Positions 17,159-26,249 of a DNA stretch of 64,000 nt are shown one piece after another. This stretch comes from Flavobacterium denitrificans DSM 15936 (GTDB lineage Bacteria > Bacteroidota > Bacteroidia > Flavobacteriales > Flavobacteriaceae). The notes beneath the pieces were generated by a model. That model was not told the DNA's origin. It did not search any database and saw only the letters and a program-made list of their open reading frames with translations. The stretch lies in contig NZ_AUDL01000004.1 of assembly GCF_000425445.1 (NCBI RefSeq), forward strand, positions 62,001-126,000, given 5' to 3'. The translations under genes and the position numbers were made by a program. Each line of letters opens with the position of its first letter. Within the stretch, counting starts at the first letter, position 1.

Positions 17159-20100
17159 TTAAAAACTTATTTGTGTGCCGATAGTAAGGATTCGAAGTGG
17201 AGGTAATGTTCCAACAGCACGGAACTCAGGATCAGGTCCCTTAAAAGACGTAAAGGTCAAGAGGTTCTGTCCCTGTAAATAAAGCCTGCATTTGGTATTG
17301 CCTATCCATTTGGCAGGCAGGTTATAGGAGAGTTGAAGGTTTTTCAAACGTATATAAGATGCATCTGTAATTACAGCATCACTGGCTGCATAATTAAAGA
17401 AAGCACTTTCTACATCCGAATTTACTCCTGTTGTATAAAGCTGCACAGCACCGCTATCTCCAGGAACAGACCAGTGATCGAGAATTTGTGTCGATCTATT
17501 GCCCATTTCTCCCGGAACACCAATAATTTTTCTTGGATCAATATTGTCCTGCTTTACAAACTGAAGCAAAAAGTCAAGCTGCCAATTCTTATACCGGAAT
17601 TGATTTTGCACGCCGCCATAAAATTTGGGATTGAGATTAAGCAAAACATGCTTATCACTTGGAGAATTTATAGAACCATCGCCATTTATATCTTCAAAAG
17701 TGTAAATTCCTGATTGTGAATCCAACCCTGTGTAGTGAAATAGCTTAATGATATTCAGGGGTTGTCCAATTACATATTGATTAGAATAAGTGGAATTTTC
17801 CAATCCCGGAAAGGATAGCAGTTTATTTTTTACTGATGTGAAATTAAAATCCGTGGTCCAGCTAAAATCTTTGGTCTGTATATTAGTCGTCTGTAGTGTC
17901 AATTCGATGCCTTTATTTTCTACGGTGGCATCAAGATTAGCCTGAAGTGAAGGAAAGCCTGTTGTTCCAGGCATAGGCACACCTACGAGTTGATTCGAAG
18001 AATGATTACGGTACCAGCCGGCAGTGAATTGAATTTTGTCCTGTAAAAATCCAGTTTCTAAGGCAAATTCCAATTTTTTATTGGTTTCCCATCCAAAATC
18101 TGGATTGTACAGGCGGCTAGGCTGCAATCCCGGAATTCCCTGATAGTTGTTGCCCGAGGTACCATAACTGTCCAAATATTGGTAATTACCTATTTGGTCA
18201 TTGCCGGTGATTCCATAGCTAGCCCTGAGTTTTCCCAAACTAAGGACATCCTGTTTAACAAACCAATCTTCGCTTGAGAAAATCCATGCCGCGCCTATTG
18301 CCCCAAACCATGCAAAACGATTTGACGGACCAAAGCGGCTAGAACCGTCTCTTCTTCCTGTAAGATTTACAATATAACGATTATCCAACTGCAAATTTAG
18401 ACGTCCAAAAAGGGCCTGATATTTATATATGAACTCATCGTTGCCTGATACTGTAAGGTAGGTTGCTGCTGCGGGATTATTCATCAGGCTGTTATGGGCG
18501 AAACCTAATGCTGACATGGCAATCTGCTCGTTATCCTGTCTTTGAAAAGTGGCTCCTCCTAGTAAGTCAGTCTGAAGCCTGCCCCATAAATTTTTCCAAT
18601 TAAGTTGAGGTTCAATAATCCAGGAGCGACGTGCCACATCATTATAATAAATGGCCGAAGATTCAGCGCCAAGCCCATAATTTGGCAGATAGATAGTATA
18701 AGGATAAACGGATGCCTCGTGATGTTTAAGGTCCGTATAGCCTAAACTAGTCTTAAGGGTAATATCCTGCGAGACTTTATACGATAACTGGATATTGGCA
18801 ATCAAATCATACGTCTGTGATTGTGAGCTTCCCAGAAAGTTTCTTGCAGGGTTATTCTCAAAGGTGTTGTTCTCCCAATTGATGTTACCCTGCGCATCAT
18901 ACATTTCAGGTGCATTTGGCGGAGTGGTTATTGCTTCGAGTGTTGGATCTGCAAGGGGCTGATTGTTATGTTGAACTGTATAACCGCCTGAAAAATCCAA
19001 GTGGAAGTGTTTATCCTTGGACTGATGTGAGATACTTGTTCTTACATTAGCCTTTTTGTATCCATAGTCGCCCGGAAAGACCGTGGTTTCATGATTAAAA
19101 TTACTAGATAGTAAAAACTGGGTATATTCACTGCCACCTTGTATACCTGCACTGAGGTTTGTAATTTGGGCACTATTGCCTAATAATTTTTTCTGCCAGT
19201 CTGTATAACGATTAGGATCCCAAGTTCCGTTGATATCATAAGCGCCCTCGGGATATTCAGTAATGCCATCATTTTGAAATGCTTCAGCTCGAACTGTCAG
19301 GTATTGCTTCGTATTAAGAAGATCCATGAAATGTGCTACTTGTGCCACTCCGCTTGAAAAATTTACGTTAACCGTTGTTTGTCCTGCTTTACCTTTTTTA
19401 GTTGTAACCAGTACGACACCATTAGCGCCTCGCGATCCGTAAATAGAAGTGGCATCGGCATCTTTTAGTACTTCTATACTTTGTATATCGCCAGGATTCA
19501 GGTTATTTAAGGGACTTGTAAAAGTGTTCAGCACGCTCATAGTCCCGCTAAAGCCGATGGCTTCTGATGAATACGGCACACCATCTATGATAAAGAGAGG
19601 AGCATTGCCATCAGACCTAATGCTGTTACGTCCACGGATTTGAATTTCAAAACCACCTCCTGCAATTCCTGTGTTCTGTGTTATCTCCACACCAGCCATT
19701 CTTCCCTGCATGGTTGCCAAAACATTGTTTACAGGTTGAGTTTCGATATCCTTGGATGTAATGCGGGCAATACTTCCGGTTCTTTCTTTGTCATTTACAC
19801 TGTAATAACCTGCATTGATGGTCACCTCCTTAAGCTGTGTACTGTCTTCTGCTAATATCACAATTATGGAAGTTTGGTTTCCAACCATTATTTCCTGTGT
19901 GGCATAACCTAAAAATGAAAAGATGAGTACGTCTGTTGAATTAGCCGTAATTGAAAAATTGCCTTTTTCATCTGTTACGGCTGAAGTTGTAGTTCCTTTG
20001 ACAATGACCGTCACGCTTGGAAGTGGTCCAGTGACATCGGTAACTGTACCTGTAATTTGATGTTGTAACTGCTTCGTGTAGGTTCTGAACGTTAGTCCAG

Positions 20101-20188
20101 TGGCATTACTATGATTAGAAAGCAGTACGGCAAAAATAAAAATACAAAGACAGGTAGGCCTGCCCTTGTTAAATGAAAGATTTTTCAT
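17159..20188 (-). CDS. SusC/RagA-like TonB-linked outer-membrane transporter
   Basis: A 1009-residue outer-membrane transporter with a signal peptide. A carboxypeptidase-like regulatory domain lies at about 45-115 (ITGTVTDVTGPLPSVTVIVK). A TonB plug follows with the SusC signature NPGDIQSIEVLKDADATSIY and GSRGANGVVLVTTKKG. The 22-strand barrel reaches the terminal aromatic residue (TIGTQISF). It imports a ligand bound by the adjacent SusD using TonB energy. It is the first gene of the three-gene operon, and a 650-bp intergenic region with a long hairpin lies upstream. Confidence 0.95.
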   Translation of the reverse strand: MKNLSFNKGRPTCLCIFIFAVLLSNHSNATGLTFRTYTKQLQHQITGTVTDVTGPLPSVTVIVKGTTTSAVTDEKGNFSITANSTDVLIFSFLGYATQEIMVGNQTSIIVILAEDSTQLKEVTINAGYYSVNDKERTGSIARITSKDIETQPVNNVLATMQGRMAGVEITQNTGIAGGGFEIQIRGRNSIRSDGNAPLFIIDGVPYSSEAIGFSGTMSVLNTFTSPLNNLNPGDIQSIEVLKDADATSIYGSRGANGVVLVTTKKGKAGQTTVNVNFSSGVAQVAHFMDLLNTKQYLTVRAEAFQNDGITEYPEGAYDINGTWDPNRYTDWQKKLLGNSAQITNLSAGIQGGSEYTQFLLSSNFNHETTVFPGDYGYKKANVRTSISHQSKDKHFHLDFSGGYTVQHNNQPLADPTLEAITTPPNAPEMYDAQGNINWENNTFENNPARNFLGSSQSQTYDLIANIQLSYKVSQDITLKTSLGYTDLKHHEASVYPYTIYLPNYGLGAESSAIYYNDVARRSWIIEPQLNWKNLWGRLQTDLLGGATFQRQDNEQIAMSALGFAHNSLMNNPAAATYLTVSGNDEFIYKYQALFGRLNLQLDNRYIVNLTGRRDGSSRFGPSNRFAWFGAIGAAWIFSSEDWFVKQDVLSLGKLRASYGITGNDQIGNYQYLDSYGTSGNNYQGIPGLQPSRLYNPDFGWETNKKLEFALETGFLQDKIQFTAGWYRNHSSNQLVGVPMPGTTGFPSLQANLDATVENKGIELTLQTTNIQTKDFSWTTDFNFTSVKNKLLSFPGLENSTYSNQYVIGQPLNIIKLFHYTGLDSQSGIYTFEDINGDGSINSPSDKHVLLNLNPKFYGGVQNQFRYKNWQLDFLLQFVKQDNIDPRKIIGVPGEMGNRSTQILDHWSVPGDSGAVQLYTTGVNSDVESAFFNYAASDAVITDASYIRLKNLQLSYNLPAKWIGNTKCRLYLQGQNLLTFTSFKGPDPEFRAVGTLPPLRILTIGTQISF

Positions 20189-20588
20189 AAATTTAGAAAG
20201 GATTAAAATTGAACAATAGTTTGATTTTCTCTAGCCTTCTATACGAATATTCCACTACGAGTATTAGAAGGCTTTTCTTGTTAATTAATTCACCATAGGC
20301 ATAACTTGGTTTTTTGATTATTTCAATACGTTAATAGCTGTTATTGGATTTTAGGTCTGCGCTCCTGCAGATAATGTAAATGGCGAAGCTGATAGCATAA
20401 GCCCGACCCTTCCCCCGACTAATTCAGCAGGATACCAGTACAGGGCCAGGCATTATAAATAAAAAGTAAAGACTACACCATAAGCAAACCAATTATAGGT
20501 TAAACAAAGACGCTGCGATCTTTCAATAGTGAAGTAGCTTTGAGAAGTTGAGTTATAACCAAAAAAAGAAGCGTGGGTACTCATCTTA

Positions 20589-20706
20589 CTGCATCGGAGG
20601 TACTGGTATACCCATACGCGCGAATAAGTGAGCCCACGCCCTTTAAGGCGTGAGCATTTGCACTTATCTTCCCGCGCGTACAAAAATTACCAGTTTTCCG
20701 ATGCGG
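20589..20706. ncRNA. Long multi-helix hairpin, possible structured RNA or folded DNA site
   Basis: Five nested helices close one hairpin: GCATCGGA 20591-20598 with 20697-20704; CTGGTA 20603-20608 with 20688-20693; TACGCGCG 20615-20622 with 20673-20680; ATAAGTG 20624-20630 with 20661-20667; CACGCC 20635-20640 with 20647-20652, loop CTTTAA. Small internal loops separate them. About 35 pairs in 118 nt is far beyond chance. It lies in the 654-bp gap between the SusC-like gene (minus) and a small regulator gene (plus). No coding sequence there is convincing and nothing else in the gap was recognised. The transcribed strand is unknown. It could be an unnamed small RNA, a long leader element or a recombination site. 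Confidence 0.55.
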
Positions 20707-20842
20707 GTTCAAAGCGAATGCTTCAAATATTTTTATTAGAAGTATCGCAAATATATATAATCAATTACAAACATACTAAAATATTACAAACCTGTCACTA
20801 TCGTGACAATAATATTTATAGATAATTTCTTTTTTTGCTACT

Positions 20843-21175
20843 ATGACTAAGGAAAACGGAAATAATAAAATAAATTTAGACGATACAGGTAAAGTATTTT
20901 TACTTGATAAATTTGTATGCAATTTTATTTCCAATAATTGGATTGACCCGAAAAAATCAATAAATAAACAAAGTAAAGATTTAGGAGTCCATAGGCATAT
21001 TATCACGAAGATAAGAGATGTCGATGGCTATAGAATTCCTATGTCAACACTAGCAATTATGTGCTTTTATAAAAAGATTTCTCTTTCCGATTTCTTTAAA
21101 ATTATTGAAGAAAAGCACGGTTCAAAAATCAATGACGATTTTGTATCCAAATCTAAAAGCACGAATAATATTTAA
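20843..21175 (+). CDS. Small putative HTH regulator
   Basis: A 110-residue charged protein. Residues about 48-95 (KQSKDLGVHRHIITKIRDVD, then RIPMSTLAIMCFYKKISLSD) look like a Cro/CI-type helix-turn-helix, with the recognition helix near HRHIITKI. It has no signal peptide or membrane segment. It opens the run of plus-strand genes of the unknown island and is divergent from the SusC operon, with the long hairpin between. It is probably a DNA-binding regulator of one or both neighbours. Family membership is weakly supported. Confidence 0.6.
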   Translation: MTKENGNNKINLDDTGKVFLLDKFVCNFISNNWIDPKKSINKQSKDLGVHRHIITKIRDVDGYRIPMSTLAIMCFYKKISLSDFFKIIEEKHGSKINDDFVSKSKSTNNI

Positions 21176-21377
21176 CAGCTACGTTTTTAATCTCAATAAG
21201 CATTCTCTATCACAAAAGATAGTGCTAAAAACACGTATTTATACGCATACATTTTCATCAGAAAATGAAGTATTTTGCAATCTTTAATCAAGGTTACGGA
21301 AAACCGTAAAAAAAGAAAAAAGCTGTTTTGTAGTTTTGGTTCTTAAACACTGGAATTAAAACCTAGACGCAAAAGAC

Positions 21378-21725
21378 ATGCATTGGAAATCAAAAAATAA
21401 AATTCAAAGGGAGACCACAAAATTGTATCTAACGGAACTAAAGGGCGATGAGAAAATGGCCCGTGAGATTCGACTACAGTTAGGAAAGAAAGAATATGTT
21501 TTACTCGATTTAGAAACTGAATTTCCTGCAAAAATTGAATATATAAGTCTCAGCAATGGAGGTTTTAATTATACGCCAGGGCAGGGAGATCAAATTATAA
21601 TCTACGGGAAAAGCAAAGTTCTTAAAATCCTGGAAAATTCAAAAAAGTCTGATATAATAAATTCACAGACCGTGGATGAATTAATCTCCATGATTAACGA
21701 AATGACAAACTTAGCATTTTCATAG
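21378..21725 (+). CDS. Hypothetical small protein
   Basis: 115 residues from ATG 21378; a second start at 21456 (MAREIRLQLGKKEYVLLDLE) would give 89 residues and looks more like a domain boundary. The sequence is a mix of short beta strands and a helix (QTVDELISMINEMTNLAF). No signal, membrane segment or known motif is present. The upstream gap contains TTACGG-AAAA-CCGTAA (21294-21309), a 6-bp inverted repeat followed by A-rich DNA, possibly a regulatory site. Confidence 0.45.
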   Translation: MHWKSKNKIQRETTKLYLTELKGDEKMAREIRLQLGKKEYVLLDLETEFPAKIEYISLSNGGFNYTPGQGDQIIIYGKSKVLKILENSKKSDIINSQTVDELISMINEMTNLAFS

Positions 21726-21865
21726 AAACATCTGATTTACCGCTTCTTACTTATTAAAACCCAATGTATTTTTTTTGTAAATTCGTTTATTGGTTATTAG
21801 AACCCAGTGTTCATTACTGCCAGAATCTAGGCTTTGAAACGTAGTTTATTTAGAAAGGAGATTAT

Positions 21866-22108
21866 ATGAATAGAGATAATGCTGTACTCATTATTTTCGG
21901 TGTTTTAGCACTAATTATAGGAATTGCCCTTAAACTTTTTATTGGCAGAAGGAGATTCTATCGTCGAAATTCTTTGGGAGGAGAAGGTTTTAAAAATTAT
22001 AGAAGTTCCCTGCTGACCCCTTTTTGGGAGAATCTGCTAACCCTTGCAGGCGGTCTTCTTATCTTTCTAGGAATAATAGCTCTTGCATTTGCTAAGTGGA
22101 TGCTCTAA
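21866..22108 (+). CDS. Small two-helix membrane protein
   Basis: An 80-residue protein with hydrophobic segments at about 6-26 (VLIIFGVLALIIGIALKLFI) and 54-78 (LTLAGGLLIFLGIIALAFA) joined by a basic, cytoplasm-type loop (GRRRFYRRN). AAAGGAGA upstream is a fair Shine-Dalgarno match about 9 bp before ATG. The next reading frame starts 20 bp after its stop. Function unknown. Confidence 0.6.
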   Translation: MNRDNAVLIIFGVLALIIGIALKLFIGRRRFYRRNSLGGEGFKNYRSSLLTPFWENLLTLAGGLLIFLGIIALAFAKWML

Positions 22109-22128
22109 TAACAACTAAACGACAACTT

Positions 22129-22377
22129 ATGAAGTTTCAAATAATTGATGAAAATAACCTGGGTAATAAAAGGTTTGTAGTAAAGATTCAGCTTTTGCCT
22201 GAAAACATGACTGAAGCAAATTCAATTCGTAATATAGAAGCAGGCACTGCTGACGATAACGAACGAGTAACTGTAACTAACTTTCTGCACTTTGTCCTAT
22301 CACAAAAAAATTATTCTCCTATAGGATCACTCGACCAGCAGGGAGAAATTTTCACAATTAGTGCTTTCAAAAATTAG
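22129..22377 (+). CDS. Hypothetical small protein
   Basis: 82 residues from ATG 22129 (MKFQIIDENNLGNKRFVVKI). A longer frame from 22096 overlaps the preceding gene and is less likely. It is soluble and beta-rich with one central acidic stretch. No known motif was found. It is probably co-transcribed with the small membrane protein before it. Confidence 0.45.
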   Translation: MKFQIIDENNLGNKRFVVKIQLLPENMTEANSIRNIEAGTADDNERVTVTNFLHFVLSQKNYSPIGSLDQQGEIFTISAFKN

Positions 22378-22452
22378 AAAGTATCTGCGAATATAAAATC
22401 GTGAATTCATATTTAAATTTTATTCATTCCAATAAAAACATACATCAAAATA

Positions 22453-22923
22453 ATGGCTAATAATTTGACACTAGATAAAACACTGGATTTCTTCAGAGCA
22501 TTCAAAGGCGATGAAATTACATTTGAAACCTCACATTGCGGGAACTATACGGATTTACATTCTGAAATACATGGGGTCGGGCCTACATCACTAAGAGTAA
22601 AAGTCAACCCTAGCTATATAAATCCTGATTGTGTAGATAAAGACAACATGATGGACGTTTCTATTGATTCAATTAGAACGGTTCTGAGTAAAAACACTCC
22701 CATTGAACTATATGAGATAGATGGCAAAATAGAGACATTACGTGGGTTTATCTTAAAGAATAAAATGTATTTTACACCTTCAGAGCAAATGGCTTTAGAA
22801 AATTTATTAAGAAAGATGGAGTTATTTTACAGTGAGGTTCTTCTTGAAGGAAATATAGATTCCGAAGAGGAAGAGAAAGAAATTGAAAGAAACAGATTCA
22901 AATCCTTATTCTTAAATTTATAA
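22453..22923 (+). CDS. Hypothetical acidic protein
   Basis: 156 residues with no signal or membrane segment. The first half is mixed alpha/beta (TLDKTLDFFRAFKGDEITFE). The C-terminal third is a long helix (ALENLLRKMELFYSEVLLEG) with a Glu run (SEEEEKEIERNR). No family was recognised. It is separated by 75 bp from the gene before and 134 bp from the PLD gene after, so it may have its own promoter. Confidence 0.55.
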   Translation: MANNLTLDKTLDFFRAFKGDEITFETSHCGNYTDLHSEIHGVGPTSLRVKVNPSYINPDCVDKDNMMDVSIDSIRTVLSKNTPIELYEIDGKIETLRGFILKNKMYFTPSEQMALENLLRKMELFYSEVLLEGNIDSEEEEKEIERNRFKSLFLNL

Positions 22924-23057
22924 TATAAACTATCCGCCAGTAAAGTAGCTTTAAGTTTTAAAGTAAGGCCGTTTTACTGCAAAATTTATTATGGAGGAGA
23001 AAACAAAGTATACTTACACCAGCAGTTTTCGTTTACAGGCGCAACGTTAACAGAAAT

Positions 23058-24089
23058 ATGGAAGTATTCACGCAAAACATTGAGCAGGTTATTCTTGAAC
23101 ACTTTGATAAGGCAAAGAGTTCAATAACAATTGTTGTCGCTTGGTTTACCAATAAAAGAATAATATCAAAATTAATTGATTTAAAGAAATTCAAAAATCT
23201 GGATATTCAGATTTTGGTTGATAACAATGATGTCAACCAAAAGTACTTCTTTGATTTACATCTGGACAATCTTGAAGAAAGCGGGATTGAGGTGAGGCGT
23301 CAGCACATTTCAAAATTTAACCACAACAAGTTTTCGATTATAGACAACGAGACATTTATTACAGGATCCTACAATTATACAAATAAGGCCAATCAAAATT
23401 TTGAAAATATCGTTGTTGAAACAGATACCCGCATTGCAGGCTTCTATACGAGAATTTTTAAATTCTTTACCGATAAAAATTACATTGATCCAAATGTAGA
23501 AGTGCTGTCTGAAAATTTTGAGTTTGCTAACAAACTCATATCAACGTACTATCCTTTTTCTCAAAAATTATTTTTGAAGTTAAAAGACCAAATTAATTTG
23601 GGCTATTGCTTTACTCATGAAAATGGCCTTTACAACGAAATAAGTTATGAGCCTGGTCTGATCTTCAACCCAAAATTTAAGCTACACAAAGAACTAATTT
23701 ACACGATTAGTGATAAAAAGTCTAAAGGGTATCCAGATTTGGATTCCAATTTATCCCAGGAATTTAATCTGCCTATCACAAAAGAACTTATTCTAAATTA
23801 TCAATTAAGCGAGATCAATAACTTCAATTATCAAACTCTTCAGGAAATTGCTAATTTCGACAGCGAAAAAATTGACTACGAAAGTTTTGCCAATGACGTT
23901 GAAAGCAATGAAATTGCGCTCACGAATTATTATACAAGAAAATTCAAAACCATCTATACCAGCCAGGAACTTCGCGAGATATTACTAAAGAATATTAACA
24001 TTGTAATTGAAGATTATATCTGGATAAATAATTTCGCACCTTTTTTGAATGAAACTACCATTGAAAATATTTATAAGAAAGAAAATTGA
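23058..24089 (+). CDS. Phospholipase D-like nuclease-type protein
   Basis: A 343-residue cytosolic protein with an N-terminal PLD-like domain. The HKD motif is His89, Lys91 and Asp96 (FNHNKFSIIDNETF), followed by GSYNYTNKANQNFEN, which fits the nuclease branch of this superfamily. There is a single HKD motif, so a dimer is needed for one active site. Residues 150-343 have no recognised fold and may bind a partner or target. PLD-type nucleases are common in restriction and other anti-phage systems. The neighbourhood of HEPN-like genes supports a defence role by inference only. Confidence 0.75.
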   Translation: MEVFTQNIEQVILEHFDKAKSSITIVVAWFTNKRIISKLIDLKKFKNLDIQILVDNNDVNQKYFFDLHLDNLEESGIEVRRQHISKFNHNKFSIIDNETFITGSYNYTNKANQNFENIVVETDTRIAGFYTRIFKFFTDKNYIDPNVEVLSENFEFANKLISTYYPFSQKLFLKLKDQINLGYCFTHENGLYNEISYEPGLIFNPKFKLHKELIYTISDKKSKGYPDLDSNLSQEFNLPITKELILNYQLSEINNFNYQTLQEIANFDSEKIDYESFANDVESNEIALTNYYTRKFKTIYTSQELREILLKNINIVIEDYIWINNFAPFLNETTIENIYKKEN

Positions 24090-24269
24090 TGTTAAGTGAG
24101 TGAGCAGCTATCTGAATCAAGGATGTTAGTGGCCGCATTATCGGAGCCCAAAGAAATTTTTGATGTACTAAAGGCAGTTTTTCCAATATTGAATGATAAT
24201 AACTTATAGATAATAAATAAATAATATATACACTAACTGGCATACGTCATAAAACCTCTACAACTATAT

Positions 24270-24713
24270 ATGGAAAATCAATCCCCCTGGTTAAAAGTGC
24301 TGTCTCATTTTGACGGCAAAGGCTATTTCAGCAATGGCCTGACTATTCCTTTTCTGCTTGGAGCAACGTCAATAATTTCACCGGAAGATGAGATAATGTC
24401 TGTGGAAGAATTTGTATCTGAAATTATTGATGAATCCCTGCCGATAAAAATTTCAATCCAGAGCTGCGGGAATATAGGAGAGTATGTAATCGGTATTTTC
24501 GATAAAGAATCGCCAGCTGAACTTTACACAAATTTTGGAAACCTCTATATAACAGACAATTCATTTTCTAAAATAGATACTATTGATACAATTAGAAAAG
24601 TGCTGGTAGATGATTACCAAAATAAGATTGATGATGGCTTATTTTCAATCAACGACCGAGAATGGGGAAATTATTCCCAAAAGGACAAGGACCGCCTGGC
24701 AGAATTGAAATAA
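24270..24713 (+). CDS. Hypothetical acidic protein, immunity-like in form
   Basis: 147 residues, strongly acidic and without signal or membrane segments. It contains WLKVLSHFDGKGYFSNGLTI, SIQSCGNIGEYVIGIFDKES and a C-terminal helical part. Size, acidity and mixed alpha/beta character resemble polymorphic-toxin immunity proteins, but no family was identified. The next gene starts 39 bp downstream, so the pair may be co-transcribed. Confidence 0.5.
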   Translation: MENQSPWLKVLSHFDGKGYFSNGLTIPFLLGATSIISPEDEIMSVEEFVSEIIDESLPIKISIQSCGNIGEYVIGIFDKESPAELYTNFGNLYITDNSFSKIDTIDTIRKVLVDDYQNKIDDGLFSINDREWGNYSQKDKDRLAELK

Positions 24714-24752
24714 GTACTATTTACTTCCACCTTAAAAAACAAAAATATAATT

Positions 24753-25358
24753 ATGACGATAGAAGAAAAATATGATCAGGATCTGCACGGAGGAAAAGAA
24801 ATCGATGGACTTTTAAGATATAATGGTCACTACAGGGGAAAAGAAGATGACGGCTCTACCACCGTGAAATTTGACAATGGAAATTTTTATGTCATTGAAG
24901 ATGGAAAAATTACCCAGCATATCGACGGCAAGGATGAATACTTTATAAATGATCATATTGTAGATGCAATTTATAAATTCATTGATTTGAACCCCCTGAT
25001 GTCGAAAAATTACACCTACAGTGACTATAACGCACAAGACGAGATCGATTTTTATACAAAAGAGAAAACGTCAGCCACGGACAGCCGTGGCAGGTTGATC
25101 AGACTTGTAATAAATCGGGAATCAAAAAATATTGAAATCTCAAACATCCTGATAGATCCCAGCCTGCAGCATAAGGGCTTTGGGAAAAAAATTATAAGGG
25201 AAATATTCATCATAGCCTCCAAACATAATTACAGGCTGTTTTTAGTTCAAATGGTGCCTGGATTTTATAAGCGGATGGTCAACAGAGGAGCTGAAATTAT
25301 AGAGTTTGAAGAAATCGTTGAAATTACAGCCGCTACATCCTTAGAAGACAAAAAGTAG
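24753..25358 (+). CDS. GNAT-like acetyltransferase with N-terminal extension
   Basis: 201 residues. The C-terminal half (about 100-195) has GNAT features: a beta strand SNILIDPSL followed by the acetyl-CoA loop QHKGFGKKIIREIF (related to the Q/RxxGxG/A motif), then a final FYKRMVNRGAEIIEF segment. The N-terminal about 90 residues (a DDGSTTVKFDNGNFYVIEDG beta region) are not part of the fold and are unrecognised. The acceptor is unknown. It sits 30 bp before the metallopeptidase gene. Confidence 0.6.
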   Translation: MTIEEKYDQDLHGGKEIDGLLRYNGHYRGKEDDGSTTVKFDNGNFYVIEDGKITQHIDGKDEYFINDHIVDAIYKFIDLNPLMSKNYTYSDYNAQDEIDFYTKEKTSATDSRGRLIRLVINRESKNIEISNILIDPSLQHKGFGKKIIREIFIIASKHNYRLFLVQMVPGFYKRMVNRGAEIIEFEEIVEITAATSLEDKK

Positions 25359-25388
25359 AACCAGTTCAAAACAGGCAATAAATACATT

Positions 25389-26198
25389 ATGAAAGTACAA
25401 TTTACAAAGAAACTTACCCAGAATAATTTCCCGGAAATGAAGTTGGCGCTCAAAGAAAGACCAGACAACCTGAAAGTTGAATCTTTGAGCAATGAGAAAA
25501 AAATAGTCCTGGAAAAATTCCAACACAAACAGCATCTCTTAACACAAATTGGTGATTTCACAAATCTTAGTGAAATGGCTGCTGAGACCAGAAAACTCTG
25601 GCGTCCAAACCAAACATTAAAAGTATTCTTTTTTGGCAGCGATAAGGCAAGAGACCAGAGAGTACTCCAGTACGCCTCGATCTGGAGCGAGCACTGCAGC
25701 ATAAAATTTGAAAGAACAGATAATAGAGATGAAGCTCAAATAAGGGTTGGCTACGATGCGACGGGAAGCTGGTCCTATATTGGCACAGATGCACTGGGTG
25801 TTGATAAACATAAAGCAACCATAAATTTTGGGTGGCTCAGCGACAGCCTGCCGGAGCCTGAATATAAGCAGGTCGTACTACATGAATTCGGACATGCATT
25901 AGGACTGATCCACGAGCACCAAAGCCCGGATATAAAAATGGACTGGGACAAAAATGTAGTGTATAATTATTATGCTTTTACACATGGCTGGTCAAAAGCA
26001 GATGTTGATAAAAATGTTTTTCAGGAATATGATAAAACCACAATCCGATATTCCGAAGTGGATAGAGATTCCATAATGGGATATTATCTTCCGCCAGAAT
26101 TTACAAAAAACAAACAATCATTTCCTTTTAATTATGATCTTTCCGCAACAGATAAAAAATATATAGGTGAGCTGTACCCTGAATTGCTCCATTCATAA
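25389..26198 (+). CDS. Astacin/M12A-type zinc metallopeptidase without signal peptide
   Basis: 269 residues. The zinc site HEFGHALGLIHE spans 165-176 (His165, Glu166, His169, His175), the extended HExxHxxGxxH form of metzincins, with a SIMGYY Met-turn about 50 residues later. The N-terminal part has no export signal, so the enzyme seems cytosolic or leaves by another route, which is unusual for this family. The first 70 residues may act as a propeptide. It lies in the middle of the unknown island between a GNAT-like gene and two HEPN-like genes. Confidence 0.8.
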   Translation: MKVQFTKKLTQNNFPEMKLALKERPDNLKVESLSNEKKIVLEKFQHKQHLLTQIGDFTNLSEMAAETRKLWRPNQTLKVFFFGSDKARDQRVLQYASIWSEHCSIKFERTDNRDEAQIRVGYDATGSWSYIGTDALGVDKHKATINFGWLSDSLPEPEYKQVVLHEFGHALGLIHEHQSPDIKMDWDKNVVYNYYAFTHGWSKADVDKNVFQEYDKTTIRYSEVDRDSIMGYYLPPEFTKNKQSFPFNYDLSATDKKYIGELYPELLHS

Positions 26199-26249
26199 GA
26201 TGAAAACAAGATATACAAATTTTAGTTTATACATGGTCAAGAAAATAAT

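Noticed and set aside
20453..20683. 76-codon minus-strand frame in the SusC upstream gap
   Set aside because: It runs through the long hairpin, has no gene-like composition and no recognisable domain.
20589..20706. Long hairpin as an integron attC site
   Set aside because: The outer ends lack the GTTRRRY/RYYYAAC boxes, and no integron integrase or cassette array is present.
21294..21309. TTACGG-AAAA-CCGTAA as a terminator
   Set aside because: The hairpin is followed by A rather than T on the plus strand, and no minus-strand gene ends there. It is better seen as a possible regulatory site.
24096..24209. 37-codon frame after the PLD gene starting GTG (SEQLSESRMLVAALSEPKE)
   Set aside because: Protein-like but too short, with a weak start and no family. 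It may be the decayed end of a lost gene.
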